From positions 50,317-100,125 of the forward strand of contig PBSY01000016.1 of assembly GCA_002726915.1 (NCBI GenBank): a DNA stretch of 49,809 nt. The letters are read 5' to 3'. The notes beneath the pieces are model-generated. The model saw only the letters and a list, made by a program, of their open reading frames with translations. It did not search any database and was not told the origin of the DNA. Source of the DNA: Verrucomicrobiales bacterium (GTDB lineage: Bacteria > Verrucomicrobiota > Verrucomicrobiia > Verrucomicrobiales > DEV007). This document shows positions 33,287 to 41,906 of the stretch, one piece after another; position 1 is the stretch's first letter; the number at the start of each line of letters is the position of its first letter. Both the position numbers and the translations under genes were made by a program.

Positions 33287-34507
33287 TCAGAATCCAAAAC
33301 GGCTCGAGGGTAGAGGGCGCGCCTTGAAGATTGGAAAGGGAGGTGATGAGACATCTTTGCCGCCGTTGAAGAATGGCGTGCGATGTAGCTGGTTGCTAAA
33401 GAAGTGGAGATTGCCGTCTGGAGCGATGAGAAGACCGCCTGGCCAACTGACCCTCGGATCAACAAGAAGAAGCCGCAGGTTTAGGTAGTCGTCGTCTGGA
33501 GAAACGTAGTCAAGCGATCCGCGAGAGATATCGCCGAAGTAAATGCGACCTTTCGAGTCGATCGACATGCTGTCGCAAATGGGTTTGGGCGAAACGCCGT
33601 CCACTTGGCTTTCCAATACATTGGGGGCGATATCAAGGCGACGCAAAAGAGAGGTTTCGATTTTGAAAAGGGACGAGCCGTTGCGTGGGCCGTAATAAAG
33701 GAACTCGCCTTTGCGATCAATAGCGATCGGACTCACCCCGGTCAGGGGAGTGGCAATATGTCCGTCGGGACGACGCACTTCTACAGGCCTGCCATCGAGT
33801 TCCAAGTCGAGGGAGGGGTCCATCGTTGTTGAGGTATGACCCTCAAGAACTCGACGAGCTAGATTGGTCTCAATATCGACTACAACGATCGCCGAGCTGA
33901 TACCATCTGCCGGGTCAGTGATGTAGATTAGCGGTGCTTCGGGATCGAGGACGAGATTTTTGAGGAATGATGTTGGTGCCAGGGCTTGAGGATTGATAAC
34001 AATGATTTGGTGGAGTTGGCCCCTTTTAGTATCCCACGCAACAAGCTTGGGTGGTGTGTCCGAGCGTCTCCCGTTATCAAGCATCCATACAATTCCGCGT
34101 GAGTCACAGGTAACTCCTAAAACGGAGTCCAGAACAACTGGATAACCCGAATCAGGTGTGTTCATCTCAGCGTTCGGAAAGGGAACCCACTTGTTCTGCT
34201 TGTCTAGCATCATGACGCGATACTGGTGATTGAAGAACTGGTGGCAGGAGATCACATATTCTCCTGAAGGAAGGACGCACATCCCTCCTGGCCCTGTAGG
34301 GGCATGGGTGGTTTCCTCGAGTTCGTTGCCATTTTTTTTAAAAACTCCTGGAAAGCTCGGTAGTTTAAGTTCCGATGGGAGTTTAAGGTCTGGCGCCGGG
34401 CAAGGCTCTGCTGAAAGAAGAACGAGACCACCCAGAATCAGGCTTTGCCCAAGACTGGCCGCAACACCGACGAAAGAATGCTTTTTGGCTTGGTGGAAAA
34501 AAGACAT
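33287..34507 (-). CDS. Exported Yellow/major royal jelly protein-like beta-propeller
   Basis: A 406-residue protein with a hydrophobic N-terminus (SLGQSLILGGLVLLSA) then a beta-propeller. Segments DSVLGVTCDSRGIVWMLDNG, LVAWDTKRG, NLVLDPEAPLIYITDP, ETNLARRVLEGHTS and TGVSPIAIDRKGEFLYYGP are those of the MRJP/Yellow family, known in insects and also scattered in bacteria. Most bacterial members have no known reaction; they may bind small ligands. The start is ATG 34507, giving the signal peptide; the frame continues to 34591 without benefit. It sits between ptsI and prmC (gaps 43 and 13 bp), an unexpected neighbour for housekeeping genes. Confidence 0.87.
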   Translation of the reverse strand: MSFFHQAKKHSFVGVAASLGQSLILGGLVLLSAEPCPAPDLKLPSELKLPSFPGVFKKNGNELEETTHAPTGPGGMCVLPSGEYVISCHQFFNHQYRVMMLDKQNKWVPFPNAEMNTPDSGYPVVLDSVLGVTCDSRGIVWMLDNGRRSDTPPKLVAWDTKRGQLHQIIVINPQALAPTSFLKNLVLDPEAPLIYITDPADGISSAIVVVDIETNLARRVLEGHTSTTMDPSLDLELDGRPVEVRRPDGHIATPLTGVSPIAIDRKGEFLYYGPRNGSSLFKIETSLLRRLDIAPNVLESQVDGVSPKPICDSMSIDSKGRIYFGDISRGSLDYVSPDDDYLNLRLLLVDPRVSWPGGLLIAPDGNLHFFSNQLHRTPFFNGGKDVSSPPFPIFKARPLPSSRFGF

Positions 34508-34550
34508 GCGAAAAATGAGGTGGGTAAGCTTCAACGAAAACGGCTCTGGG

Positions 34551-36323
34551 TCAATAGAGTAGCTCAGGGTAGGCCGCACTGGCGATGTCAAGGCAATGAC
34601 GTTTCACCGTCTCCTCTGTGCCGCAGTGTTGGAGTTTCTTCATCAACTCAGCGCACTCCTTCGAAGAAAGGAGCGAAATGGCCTTGCGTGTCTTTAGCAG
34701 TTGGACAGAGCCTACTGAGAGTTCGTCGACTCCTAATCCTACCCAGATTGGGGTCATGGTGAGGTCGCCAGCGGCCTCGCCACAAACGCCGCACCAAATG
34801 TTATTGCGATGGGCGGCTTCTACCGTTTCGCGAATCATTCCGATGACAGCAGGGTGCATTGGCTGGTAGAGATTGGCAACTCGGTCGTTGATGCGGTCGA
34901 CTGCGGTGGTGTATTGGATAAGGTCGTTGGTGCCGATGCTGAAGAAATCGACCTCTTTGGCAAGGTGGTCGGCAACTAAAACGGCGCTCGGAATCTCAAT
35001 CATCGCTCCGACCTCTATATTTTCATCGAATGGGATGCCAACTTCCTGTAATTCTTGCTTTGAGATTTCAATTTGCTCTTTCGCCGCTTGGATTTCTTCA
35101 AGAGAAGAAATAAACGGGAACATCACCCGGACTTTGCCGTGTACGCTAGCCCTCAGGATAGCCCGAAGCTGGATGCGGAATTCCTCGGTGCGATCAAGGC
35201 TAAGTCGGATTCCTCGCCAGCCTAGGAATGGATTTGGTTCGGGATCTTCTCGCAGTTCCGGATAAAGTTTGTCTCCGCCGATGTCCAATGTTCTTATAAT
35301 AACCCCGTCAGGGGAGGTGGCCTCCGCAACAGTACGGTAGTTTTGCGCTTGGTTTTCTTCGGAGCGCAGTTCCTTCTCGCTCATGTAGAAGAATTCAGTT
35401 CGATAAAGTCCGACCCCTTCAGCGCCTCTTTCCGCAACGGCTTTCAACTCATCGAGGAACTCAATATTCGCCGAAAGAATAATTTGGTTACCGTCGGAAG
35501 TTATTGTTGGCTGCCCTTTGAAAAGCTCGAGGTCCGAGAGAATGTCTTTTTCCTCCTCGAGAAGTTTTTCGTAGTCGACCAATGTCTCCGGCGAAGGATT
35601 GACAATGACTAGGCCACTGTAACCATCGATTAGGATATTCTCGGACCGGTCGCAGTCTTCGGGAATCTGATGGAGTGCTACCACCGCTGGGATGCCAAGA
35701 GAACGGGCCATGATGGCCGTGTGCGAAGTGGCACTGCCGACTTCGGTCGCGAAGCCTCTAACCTTGGAGCGATCGAGACCAATAGTACTGGATGGGGTTA
35801 GGTCATGGGCGAGAATCACAGAGGCATCACTCTCGCTGATTTCTGAACCTGCCGAAGGTTCTGTCCACTTGAGATTCTTCAGGACCCGCCCGGCTACGTC
35901 TTCGATGTCTACGGCCCTTTCTCTGAGGTAGGGGTCAGCAATTTTGCGCAGGGAGTCGACGTAGCGCTTCATGACCGAGAAGTAGGCACATTCGATCGCG
36001 ATTAGCTTGGTTTCACAGAGTCGCAGGACCTCGTTGAGAACCGTCGAGTCCTCGAGGAGAAGTAGGTGCGCGTCGAAAATACTCGCGTGGTCCTCGCCCT
36101 CATCAGACGCTATCTGACGCTGCAATTCAACGATTTGATCGCGCGTTGCAACCAATGCGAGAGAAATACGGGCCTTCTCGGCATCGACTTCGCTGCGTTG
36201 GATGTTGGTTTTTTCGGGCTCCTCAAGTGCTTTACCAAGAATCTCCGCGGGTCCCCAGACAATTCCGGGAGATACGCCGATGCCCTGAAGTCGAATTTCG
36301 GCCTGTGGGGCGGGTTCGGTCAT
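34551..36323 (-). CDS. ptsI: Phosphoenolpyruvate-protein phosphotransferase (enzyme I)
   Basis: Transfers phosphate from PEP to HPr. The phosphohistidine is His201 in ATSHTAIMARS. The segment before it is VGSATSH rather than the usual GGxTSH, a mild deviation. GVGLYRTEFFYMS, LDIGGDKL, GWRGIRLSLD and MFPFISSLEEI are the PEP-binding domain signatures, and the catalytic cysteine lies in CGVCGEAAGD. Length 590 aa is normal. HPr (36411-36680) lies 87 bp upstream and hprK beyond it. No EII permease is in the window, so this set may serve signalling rather than sugar uptake. Confidence 0.95.
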   Translation of the reverse strand: MTEPAPQAEIRLQGIGVSPGIVWGPAEILGKALEEPEKTNIQRSEVDAEKARISLALVATRDQIVELQRQIASDEGEDHASIFDAHLLLLEDSTVLNEVLRLCETKLIAIECAYFSVMKRYVDSLRKIADPYLRERAVDIEDVAGRVLKNLKWTEPSAGSEISESDASVILAHDLTPSSTIGLDRSKVRGFATEVGSATSHTAIMARSLGIPAVVALHQIPEDCDRSENILIDGYSGLVIVNPSPETLVDYEKLLEEEKDILSDLELFKGQPTITSDGNQIILSANIEFLDELKAVAERGAEGVGLYRTEFFYMSEKELRSEENQAQNYRTVAEATSPDGVIIRTLDIGGDKLYPELREDPEPNPFLGWRGIRLSLDRTEEFRIQLRAILRASVHGKVRVMFPFISSLEEIQAAKEQIEISKQELQEVGIPFDENIEVGAMIEIPSAVLVADHLAKEVDFFSIGTNDLIQYTTAVDRINDRVANLYQPMHPAVIGMIRETVEAAHRNNIWCGVCGEAAGDLTMTPIWVGLGVDELSVGSVQLLKTRKAISLLSSKECAELMKKLQHCGTEETVKRHCLDIASAAYPELLY

Positions 36324-36410
36324 TTTTTACGCTCTGTAAACGATCCTCCACGGTAAACCTTATGTTTTTAGCGGAAAAACTGGTCTAAAACGACAGAAAA
36401 TCTGGATTTC

Positions 36411-36680
36411 TCAGCAATCTGCCTCAAACCCACTGTTCACAAGCGCGGAAATCTTAATAATCGCCTCGTCGGCATCATCACCATCGGCGGTGACCTTGAT
36501 CACGGTGCCCTGAGCCGCCGCTAACATCATCAGGCCCATAATACTCTTACCGTTGATCTCTTCGCCATCCTTCTCGATCCATATTTCGCAGGAGAATCGA
36601 CTTGCCAACTTGACGAACTTCGCCGCGGGACGAGCATGAAGCCCCTCCTCATTCGGGATGGTCAATTCACAAGCTGGCAT
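36411..36680 (-). CDS. ptsH: Phosphocarrier protein HPr
   Basis: A small phosphocarrier (89 aa). His15 in GLHARPAA is the site phosphorylated by enzyme I. Ser46 in NGKSIMGLMML is exactly where HprK phosphorylates HPr in organisms with HprK. Both residues are present, and the hprK gene is adjacent, so the protein can be regulated at both sites. The C-terminus ends EADC. The gene is 39 bp downstream of hprK and 87 bp upstream of ptsI, all on the minus strand. Confidence 0.96.
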   Translation of the reverse strand: MPACELTIPNEEGLHARPAAKFVKLASRFSCEIWIEKDGEEINGKSIMGLMMLAAAQGTVIKVTADGDDADEAIIKISALVNSGFEADC

Positions 36681-36719
36681 TTTGTTTTAAAAGTAGAGCG
36701 ATCGGCCATCTTAGGTCTA

Positions 36720-37703
36720 TCAAACCAAGGATTTACGTTGATCTCGCATTCTTTTCAATAGTTTCTTATTGAATTCAACAGCCGAGTCGTGGCCCAAGGC
36801 CTTAAGTTTTTGGTCAAGCGCTGCGACTTCAATCAGTTGTGCCATGTCCCGCCCTGGGGCGACTGGAAGCTCAATGTGAGGGATATTCATTCCTAGAATG
36901 TCGATGCTTTCTCGGTCTAGACCGACTCTTTCCATTTCGTTGATTTCAGATTCGCGCTTAAGGGTAACAATGAGATCAAGGCGTTTTTCGGTACGGAACG
37001 TACCCACCCCAAAGAGGGCAGAAACATTAATGATGCCAAGCCCACGGACTTCCATGTAGCTCCGTCCTAACTCAGGCGCGGTAGCGATTAGTTCGCGATC
37101 TTCGATATTGCGCAGTCGAACCATGTCGTCTGCAACTAGGCTGGCACCGCGGCGAAGCAGAGCGAGGACAGTTTCCGACTTACCCGTTCCGCTATCGCCC
37201 TTGATAAGAATGCCAATACCCATGACATCAACCATGCATCCATGTTCGGTGGTAGATGGTGCGAATTCCCAGTCGAGCCTTACCGTGGCGGCGTTGATGT
37301 AGTTCATGGTGACCAGTGACGTTTGGAACACAGAAACATCGGACTCGTTGGCAATATCTAGCAAATCTCCCGGTAAGTCCTCTCCCCGGCTAACAATGAT
37401 ACAAGGAATGTTTTGTCGACAAAGGTCCTGAAAGCGCTTTCGCGCGTTGTCGGCGCTAAGATGTTTAAGGTAAGAGCGTTCGGCCAGGCCGATCACTTGG
37501 ATTCTATGAAGAGCAAAGTATTTGTAGAATCCCGATAAAGCCAGTCCGGGGCGATTGATGGTCGGTTCAAGAATCTGACGGTCAAAGCCGGCGCGGCTGC
37601 CCGCCAGTGTCATGGAGAGCTCTTTAGAGTGACGGTTAAAAAATCCCCCAACCTCGAGGATGGGAGGCTTGGTTGAGTGCGATTTGTGGGGGGAGGAAGC
37701 CAT
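36720..37703 (-). CDS. hprK: HPr kinase/phosphorylase
   Basis: Phosphorylates Ser46 of HPr with ATP or PPi and also removes that phosphate. The N-terminal domain is followed by the catalytic domain: EHGCMVDVMGIGILIKGDSG contains the catalytic His154 region and the P-loop GDSGTGKS (169-176). LVADDMVRLR holds the catalytic aspartate, and YMEVRGLGIINVSALFG is the family signature. ATG 37703 is the start, giving 327 aa. It is the first gene of the minus-strand run hprK-HPr-ptsI-MRJP-prmC-murA. A strong hairpin immediately upstream (37750-37775) isolates it from the porin gene. Confidence 0.96.
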   Translation of the reverse strand: MASSPHKSHSTKPPILEVGGFFNRHSKELSMTLAGSRAGFDRQILEPTINRPGLALSGFYKYFALHRIQVIGLAERSYLKHLSADNARKRFQDLCRQNIPCIIVSRGEDLPGDLLDIANESDVSVFQTSLVTMNYINAATVRLDWEFAPSTTEHGCMVDVMGIGILIKGDSGTGKSETVLALLRRGASLVADDMVRLRNIEDRELIATAPELGRSYMEVRGLGIINVSALFGVGTFRTEKRLDLIVTLKRESEINEMERVGLDRESIDILGMNIPHIELPVAPGRDMAQLIEVAALDQKLKALGHDSAVEFNKKLLKRMRDQRKSLV

Positions 37704-37742
37704 TATCTATATCAGACTATCGGGTATGCCCTATGCCTAGGG

Positions 37743-37775
37743 CAACAAAAAAGGCGGGACTTAAGTCCCGCCTTT
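37743..37775 (-). terminator. Intrinsic terminator of the porin gene
   Basis: A perfect 13+13 palindrome, AAAGGCGGGACTT/AAGTCCCGCCTTT (37750-37775), behaves as an ~11-bp hairpin with a TTAA loop. On the minus strand it is followed by TTTTTTGTTG. It lies 40 bp after the porin stop. Confidence 0.88.
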
Positions 37776-37814
37776 ACCAGGGGTTTTCCGCCTGCGCAGA
37801 AGTTTGAATAAATC

Positions 37815-39014
37815 CTAGAAGTAGGTGCGAACAGCAAGCATCCAAGTGTCGGAAGTGATGTCGTCGGTGGAGGCGTATTGATCTGCCGTCATATACTCGT
37901 AACCAGCCATCAGCTTCAGCTTATCGCTGCAGATGTAGTAATTGAGTCCTGCGTAGAGGGTGTGGCAGTTTTCTAATTCTTCGCGATCTGTGTAACGCTG
38001 GGGGCGTTGAGTGCGGCCGGAGTCCATGTAGGCGTATTTAGCAACGAACTCTAGTTTTTCGGTGATCGAGTAGGTAGGAAGGATAACCAAGCCCCATGTG
38101 TTCTCACCATCAGGAATTGCCCCGCTACTTTCACGGTCAAAACCGAATATCAGATCGGTGGTGACATTGAGCCGATCGTTCAGTGCATTTGTCGTGCCGA
38201 GTGCCAGCACGTGATTGTAGGAAGAAGCGATGTCATTATCGGAGTCGTTACCGGTGTTTGTGAAGAGGTAGTCCAAGTAGAAGGTGGTTACATCTGTTAC
38301 GGGAGTTTCGAGTCGGTAAAGCAACTGGGCGTTTGAACCTTCAGTCGTTGGGAAAGCCCAACCCTGGCCTGATGAATCAAGATCTGAACCAGTTAGGCCA
38401 GCGCCGATAACGTGCGCTACGTCACCACTCTGAAAAGCAAAATTAAAGCCCCAAGGCTTGCCGGGAAGAACCTCATTTACGATCTGTGAACGTTCAATAG
38501 TCTTAATTCGCTTCGAGGAAGTAGACTCTTCGCGAGTGACTTTGAATTTATTTTTACCGATCCAAAGGTCCCATCCGTCACCCTCAATCTCGATTAGCAT
38601 GGTATCGATATCGTTGAAGAAACGACCCGTTTGCCATTCTCGACTGCTACCGGACGAGTCAGTCACATTGAATTCGGTAGCAAACGTGATGTTGTCGAGA
38701 ATACCGATCTCGAAGCCAACCCGCGAACGGCGGCTTTGGAATTGGTGGAAACCTTCGCGGTCACCATCATCGTCTTGGGAAGCAGAGATCCACTGACCGT
38801 GATAGCGGCCGGTAAGTGAAATTTCGCGAATGAAACCTGCGTCAGATTCGTAGAGAGTCGAGTAGTCAAAGAGGTCGCAGATTGTCCAGGGATCTTCGAG
38901 CGGCATTTTGTCGTCGATGACCGTCTTGCTATGATCACTAGCAAATGCGCCCGCTGCAAGAGCAGCGATGGCAGTGCCAGAGGCCAGTTTTTTCAGGCTA
39001 TTGAGTTGTGTCAT
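37815..39014 (-). CDS. Outer-membrane porin, phosphate-selective OprO/OprP-like
   Basis: An outer-membrane beta-barrel of 399 residues. The signal peptide (SGTAIAALAAGAFA) precedes alternating aromatic/polar strands: FATEFNVTD, DTMLIEIEGDGWDLWIGKNKF, LEFVAKYAYMDSG, HTLYAGLNYYICSDKLKLMAGYEY. The protein ends in WMLAVRTYF with a terminal Phe, the usual signal for outer-membrane assembly. The overall pattern is that of the porin O/P family; ion or substrate preference is not readable. A long (514 bp) upstream region with a possible operator suggests regulated, possibly strong expression. Confidence 0.88.
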   Translation of the reverse strand: MTQLNSLKKLASGTAIAALAAGAFASDHSKTVIDDKMPLEDPWTICDLFDYSTLYESDAGFIREISLTGRYHGQWISASQDDDGDREGFHQFQSRRSRVGFEIGILDNITFATEFNVTDSSGSSREWQTGRFFNDIDTMLIEIEGDGWDLWIGKNKFKVTREESTSSKRIKTIERSQIVNEVLPGKPWGFNFAFQSGDVAHVIGAGLTGSDLDSSGQGWAFPTTEGSNAQLLYRLETPVTDVTTFYLDYLFTNTGNDSDNDIASSYNHVLALGTTNALNDRLNVTTDLIFGFDRESSGAIPDGENTWGLVILPTYSITEKLEFVAKYAYMDSGRTQRPQRYTDREELENCHTLYAGLNYYICSDKLKLMAGYEYMTADQYASTDDITSDTWMLAVRTYF

Positions 39015-39528
39015 TGATTAGGTTTTGATATTTATGAAGTAGTTCTAATTCGGTTGCTGCCGAATGAAAATCCACCAATCTTTTGTTACAATTTCGCCAT
39101 AGATGAGCAACCCGTAACAGTTCGACTCGCTAGAATCTCACTTGCTGTTGTTAGCTTGTGCATAATCGATAGAGAGGCAAGGAGTTTTATGTAAGAAAGT
39201 GGGGGCGGATGTGACAGGTCTGACACAATGGGTTCACTAAGGCCCGCGCAGCAGGGTCCGAGATTACTTATGACCCCGTCCTTTGGGATAGATTTACATC
39301 TCTAGAATCTTTGTTTAAGCGACGTAGATCGTAAGGGTGCCCTCCGATTTTCCATTCCGTTGCGGTTATTGGTGGAGTTGGCGCGGTCAGGATTCGTCCT
39401 CGGGAAGCAGGAGGGTTGGAAGAAGTCAGATTCGACACAAGAATCGCTACGCTTGTGATGCTTTATTCTGGACACAGCTCAGTGGGGTGTGGATTCTGTC
39501 ACTTCATCGCAATAAACTCTAAGTTATT
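39015..39528. other. 514-bp divergent intergenic region (porin / hydrolase)
   Basis: No gene is supported here; short open frames have no domain-like composition. It must carry promoters for both flanking genes. Near the porin there is a small hairpin ATTCGG-TTGCTG-CCGAAT (39048-39065) in its probable leader, and a dyad lies at 39210-39227. I could not place a convincing -35/-10 pair. Confidence 0.5.
39210..39227. promoter_or_regulatory. Operator-like imperfect dyad TGTGACA-GGTC-TGACACA
   Basis: The two 7-base arms match at six of seven positions around a 4-base centre, an arrangement like that of helix-turn-helix regulators of the CRP/FNR class or others. It is ~195 bp upstream of the porin and ~300 bp upstream of the hydrolase. 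The single copy makes chance a real alternative. Confidence 0.22.
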
Positions 39529-40332
39529 ATGCCATACGTCGAAACCAACGGAATCAATATGTATTATGAAGAGTCTGGGTCAGGCGATCCGCTCATTCTG
39601 ATTATGGGGATCACTGCCCGTGGCGAAGTCTGGGGCGCCCATGACGAGGATTGGGCTCAGCACTTCCGATGCATCAAGCCGGACAATCGCGGTGTGGGGC
39701 TCTCTGATAAACCCGTTGGAGATTACAACAGCGGCATGATGGCCGACGATTATGCTGGATTGATGGATGCGCTCGGTATCGAAAAAGCACGCGTCATAGG
39801 GTGCTCAATGGGCTCCATTATCGCTCAACAGCTTTGCTTGCGTCATCCAGACAAGGTCAAGAGTGCCGTTTTGATGTGCCCATGGGCAAGATGTGATAAC
39901 TACGCTGCCAACATTTTTAGCCATATGGTCGTCTGTAAAGCACACCTCGATAATCAGCAGTTTATGGAATGGATCCAATTGCTTATCTTCACCAAGCCAT
40001 TCTTTGACAGCGAGGAATGCTATGAAGGACTTCTGCAGGGAAGGAAAGATTTTGATGCCAGTGAGGTTCCCCAGCCCTTACATGGACTTCGCGGCCAGGC
40101 AGCGGCTTGCGTTGGGCACAAGGTTGCCTCAGATCTTGACAAAATTTCAGCTCCTTGCTTTGTGATCGGAGGTCGCGACGACATTTTCACGCCGATGTGG
40201 ATGGCGGAAGAGGTTGCCGGTGGTATCCCAAACTGCGATACCCACTTTTACGATGGCGCCGGCCACGCTTTTCACTTTGAAAAAACTGCCGACTTTAATC
40301 CGCGAGTACGAGAGTGGCTCCATGCTCACTGA
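39529..40332 (+). CDS. Alpha/beta hydrolase
   Basis: A cytoplasmic alpha/beta-fold hydrolase (267 aa, no signal peptide). The nucleophile is Ser93 in GCSMGSIIAQ, the acid is Asp in GGRDDIFTP, and the base is His in DGAGHAFHFE; PDNRGVGLSD and MGITARGEVW form the oxyanion side. It resembles 3-oxoadipate enol-lactonase-like and other small-molecule esterases or lactonases. The next gene, a TIM-barrel isomerase, begins 40 bp downstream on the same strand, and the pair ends in a clear terminator. A lactone or ester formed in sugar breakdown is a plausible substrate, but this is inference. Confidence 0.9.
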   Translation: MPYVETNGINMYYEESGSGDPLILIMGITARGEVWGAHDEDWAQHFRCIKPDNRGVGLSDKPVGDYNSGMMADDYAGLMDALGIEKARVIGCSMGSIIAQQLCLRHPDKVKSAVLMCPWARCDNYAANIFSHMVVCKAHLDNQQFMEWIQLLIFTKPFFDSEECYEGLLQGRKDFDASEVPQPLHGLRGQAAACVGHKVASDLDKISAPCFVIGGRDDIFTPMWMAEEVAGGIPNCDTHFYDGAGHAFHFEKTADFNPRVREWLHAH

Positions 40333-40371
40333 TTCGATAATCTTTTATACTAACACTTCTTCTACTAAATC

Positions 40372-41238
40372 ATGGCAAACATCAAATTTGGATCCGAGGT
40401 CTACACCTGGTTCATGCAGGACACTGGCAAGGGCTTCGACAATAAGCTGGACCACATGGTCAAAATTATTTCTCAAGCTGGTTTTACTGGGATCGAGCCG
40501 ATGGTTCTTGAGATTTCGGAGAGCGCCCTCGGTTGCAGTAAATACTGGATGGGGGATTTCATTGACCCTATTAAATTCAAGGACGTCCTAGAAGAGCACA
40601 ACGTGGAATTAGCCGGCCTGGCCCTTATTTGTGGGTGGGACAATGAGGAGGAGACTCCTGAAGAGCGGGCAGCTGCAGACTTTACCATTGATTTTCTCAA
40701 GCACTTTCCGGGCGCTATGCTAGGCACTGTGACTCTTCCAAGCGGTCGTCACGAGTTGCAAAAGCGTCGACTAAATGTTGTAAGAAATATCAATCGAGTC
40801 TCCGAGCGCGGCGTTGATGCCGGTCTGGTCTGTTCTTACCATCCGAACAGCCCACCAGATTCGCTTGTTCGGACTCAGTATGACTATGACGTTGTATTGA
40901 GTTCACTCGATCCATCAGTAACCGGATGGACACCCGATGTAGGGCACATTATTCGAGGGGGAATGGACGTGATCGAGACGATGAATAAATGGCAGCACCT
41001 CGTAAACCATATTCACTATAAAGATTTCTCTGGGAATGGACCCGAGCCTTGGGCACAGATGGGTAACGGCAAACTCGACTTCCATAAAATTACTGAGTGG
41101 CTGACTTTACGAAACTACGAGGGGTGGATTATCTGCGAGGACGAAGCCCACATAGCGGTTGAGGATCCCGACGGGGTTACTTTGCAAAATGGAGAGTGGT
41201 GTAAGGAGAACCTTCATCCAATTGTGGGGCTGAAATAG
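40372..41238 (+). CDS. Sugar phosphate isomerase/epimerase (xylose isomerase-like TIM barrel)
   Basis: A member of the xylose isomerase-like/AP-endonuclease-2 barrel family (288 aa), enzymes that isomerise or epimerise sugars or inositol-type compounds with a divalent metal. Typical segments are SQAGFTGIEPMVLEIS, the VCSYHPNSPPDSLVRT segment, WTPDVGHIIRGGMDVIETM (metal-binding Asp/His), VNHIHYKDFSG and GWIICEDEAHI (conserved Glu). No signal peptide is seen, so it is cytoplasmic. It follows the hydrolase and shares its terminator, giving a two-gene catabolic operon of unknown substrate. Confidence 0.88.
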   Translation: MANIKFGSEVYTWFMQDTGKGFDNKLDHMVKIISQAGFTGIEPMVLEISESALGCSKYWMGDFIDPIKFKDVLEEHNVELAGLALICGWDNEEETPEERAAADFTIDFLKHFPGAMLGTVTLPSGRHELQKRRLNVVRNINRVSERGVDAGLVCSYHPNSPPDSLVRTQYDYDVVLSSLDPSVTGWTPDVGHIIRGGMDVIETMNKWQHLVNHIHYKDFSGNGPEPWAQMGNGKLDFHKITEWLTLRNYEGWIICEDEAHIAVEDPDGVTLQNGEWCKENLHPIVGLK

Positions 41239-41266
41239 TGCCAATTAGATTGAGAAGCATTCAAAG

Positions 41267-41303
41267 CAGGGTTAGGTCATAGATCTAACCCTGTTTGCTT
41301 TTC
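41267..41303 (+). terminator. Intrinsic terminator of the hydrolase/isomerase operon
   Basis: CAGGGTTAG (41267-41275) pairs perfectly with CTAACCCTG (41285-41293) across a 9-nt loop, followed by TTTGCTTTTC. It lies 29 bp after the isomerase stop. Confidence 0.85.
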
Positions 41304-41369
41304 AAGAGAAGTTCGGTTCGTTAACGACACGTCGGATGGGGAAGGGATTGGTAGAACAGTTCAGGATCG

Positions 41370-41906
41370 ATGGGCGGCATCGCTTTGTTCGAAGTTTGGA
41401 CCGGGTTTTTAACGGTTCTGAGGTGCAGTACTGCGGGACAAGGTTTTCCAATTTTTAGGCTCATCGTAATACCAGCTATTGCCGTGGCAGCGTTTACTTT
41501 GCGGATTCGCGATACCGGTATGGATCTTGAGATTTAGTTGGCAATTTACCCTGAGGGTGAGAAGAGTTGGGCAGTAGGTGATGGAAAACTTTGGCAGTTT
41601 CTCTCTCGTTTTGGTGCCGTCCCGGTCCCTGTTACTGTAGTCGCCTCTACTGTGGGAGTATTTGTCAGTTTTTGTTCTGAGTCTTGGCGCGGGTGGCGCA
41701 GCGTTTTTATTTTCAATACTCTCTTGTTTGTCAGTGTTCCTGGCGTCGTTACTAATTGAATTCTCAAAGAGTATTGGGGCCGTCCGCGACCGGGCGAGGT
41801 GAAGGAATTGGGCGGTCGAAGTGAATTCGCACCCGTGCTGACTATCAATAAAACGAGTGGCGGGAAATCATTTTCGAGTGGCTGCTCTAAAGATCGAAGC
41901 TGGTGA
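41370..41906 (+). pseudogene. Decayed PAP2-family phosphatase (lipid phosphatase-like) gene
   Basis: A single frame from ATG 41370 reads as a membrane PAP2 phosphatase but is broken. Recognisable parts: LIVIPAIAVAAFTLRIRDTGMDLEI, then stop TAG (41535-41537); next LWQFLSRFGAVPVPVTVVAS and GWRSVFIFNTLLFVSVPGVVTN, then stop TGA (41757-41759); then ILKEYWGRPRPGEVKELGG, which is the KX6RP motif. The PSGH motif is degraded to SSGC in GGKSFSSGC, and the third PAP2 motif is absent, the frame ending at TGA 41904-41906. Intact homologues act on undecaprenyl pyrophosphate, lipid A or phosphatidate. Two stops plus loss of the 3' third make this a pseudogene with a probable deletion just after 41876. Confidence 0.85.

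Noticed and set aside
36411..36680. HPr as a Crh-like regulator lacking His15
   Set aside because: His15 is present (GLHARPAA), so it is a normal HPr.
39337..39601. Two ~60-codon plus frames upstream of the alpha/beta hydrolase
   Set aside because: No start signals or protein-like composition; one overlaps the hydrolase start out of frame.
41538..41759. A 73-codon frame as a separate gene
   Set aside because: It is the middle of the decayed PAP2 gene, bounded by the two in-frame stops.
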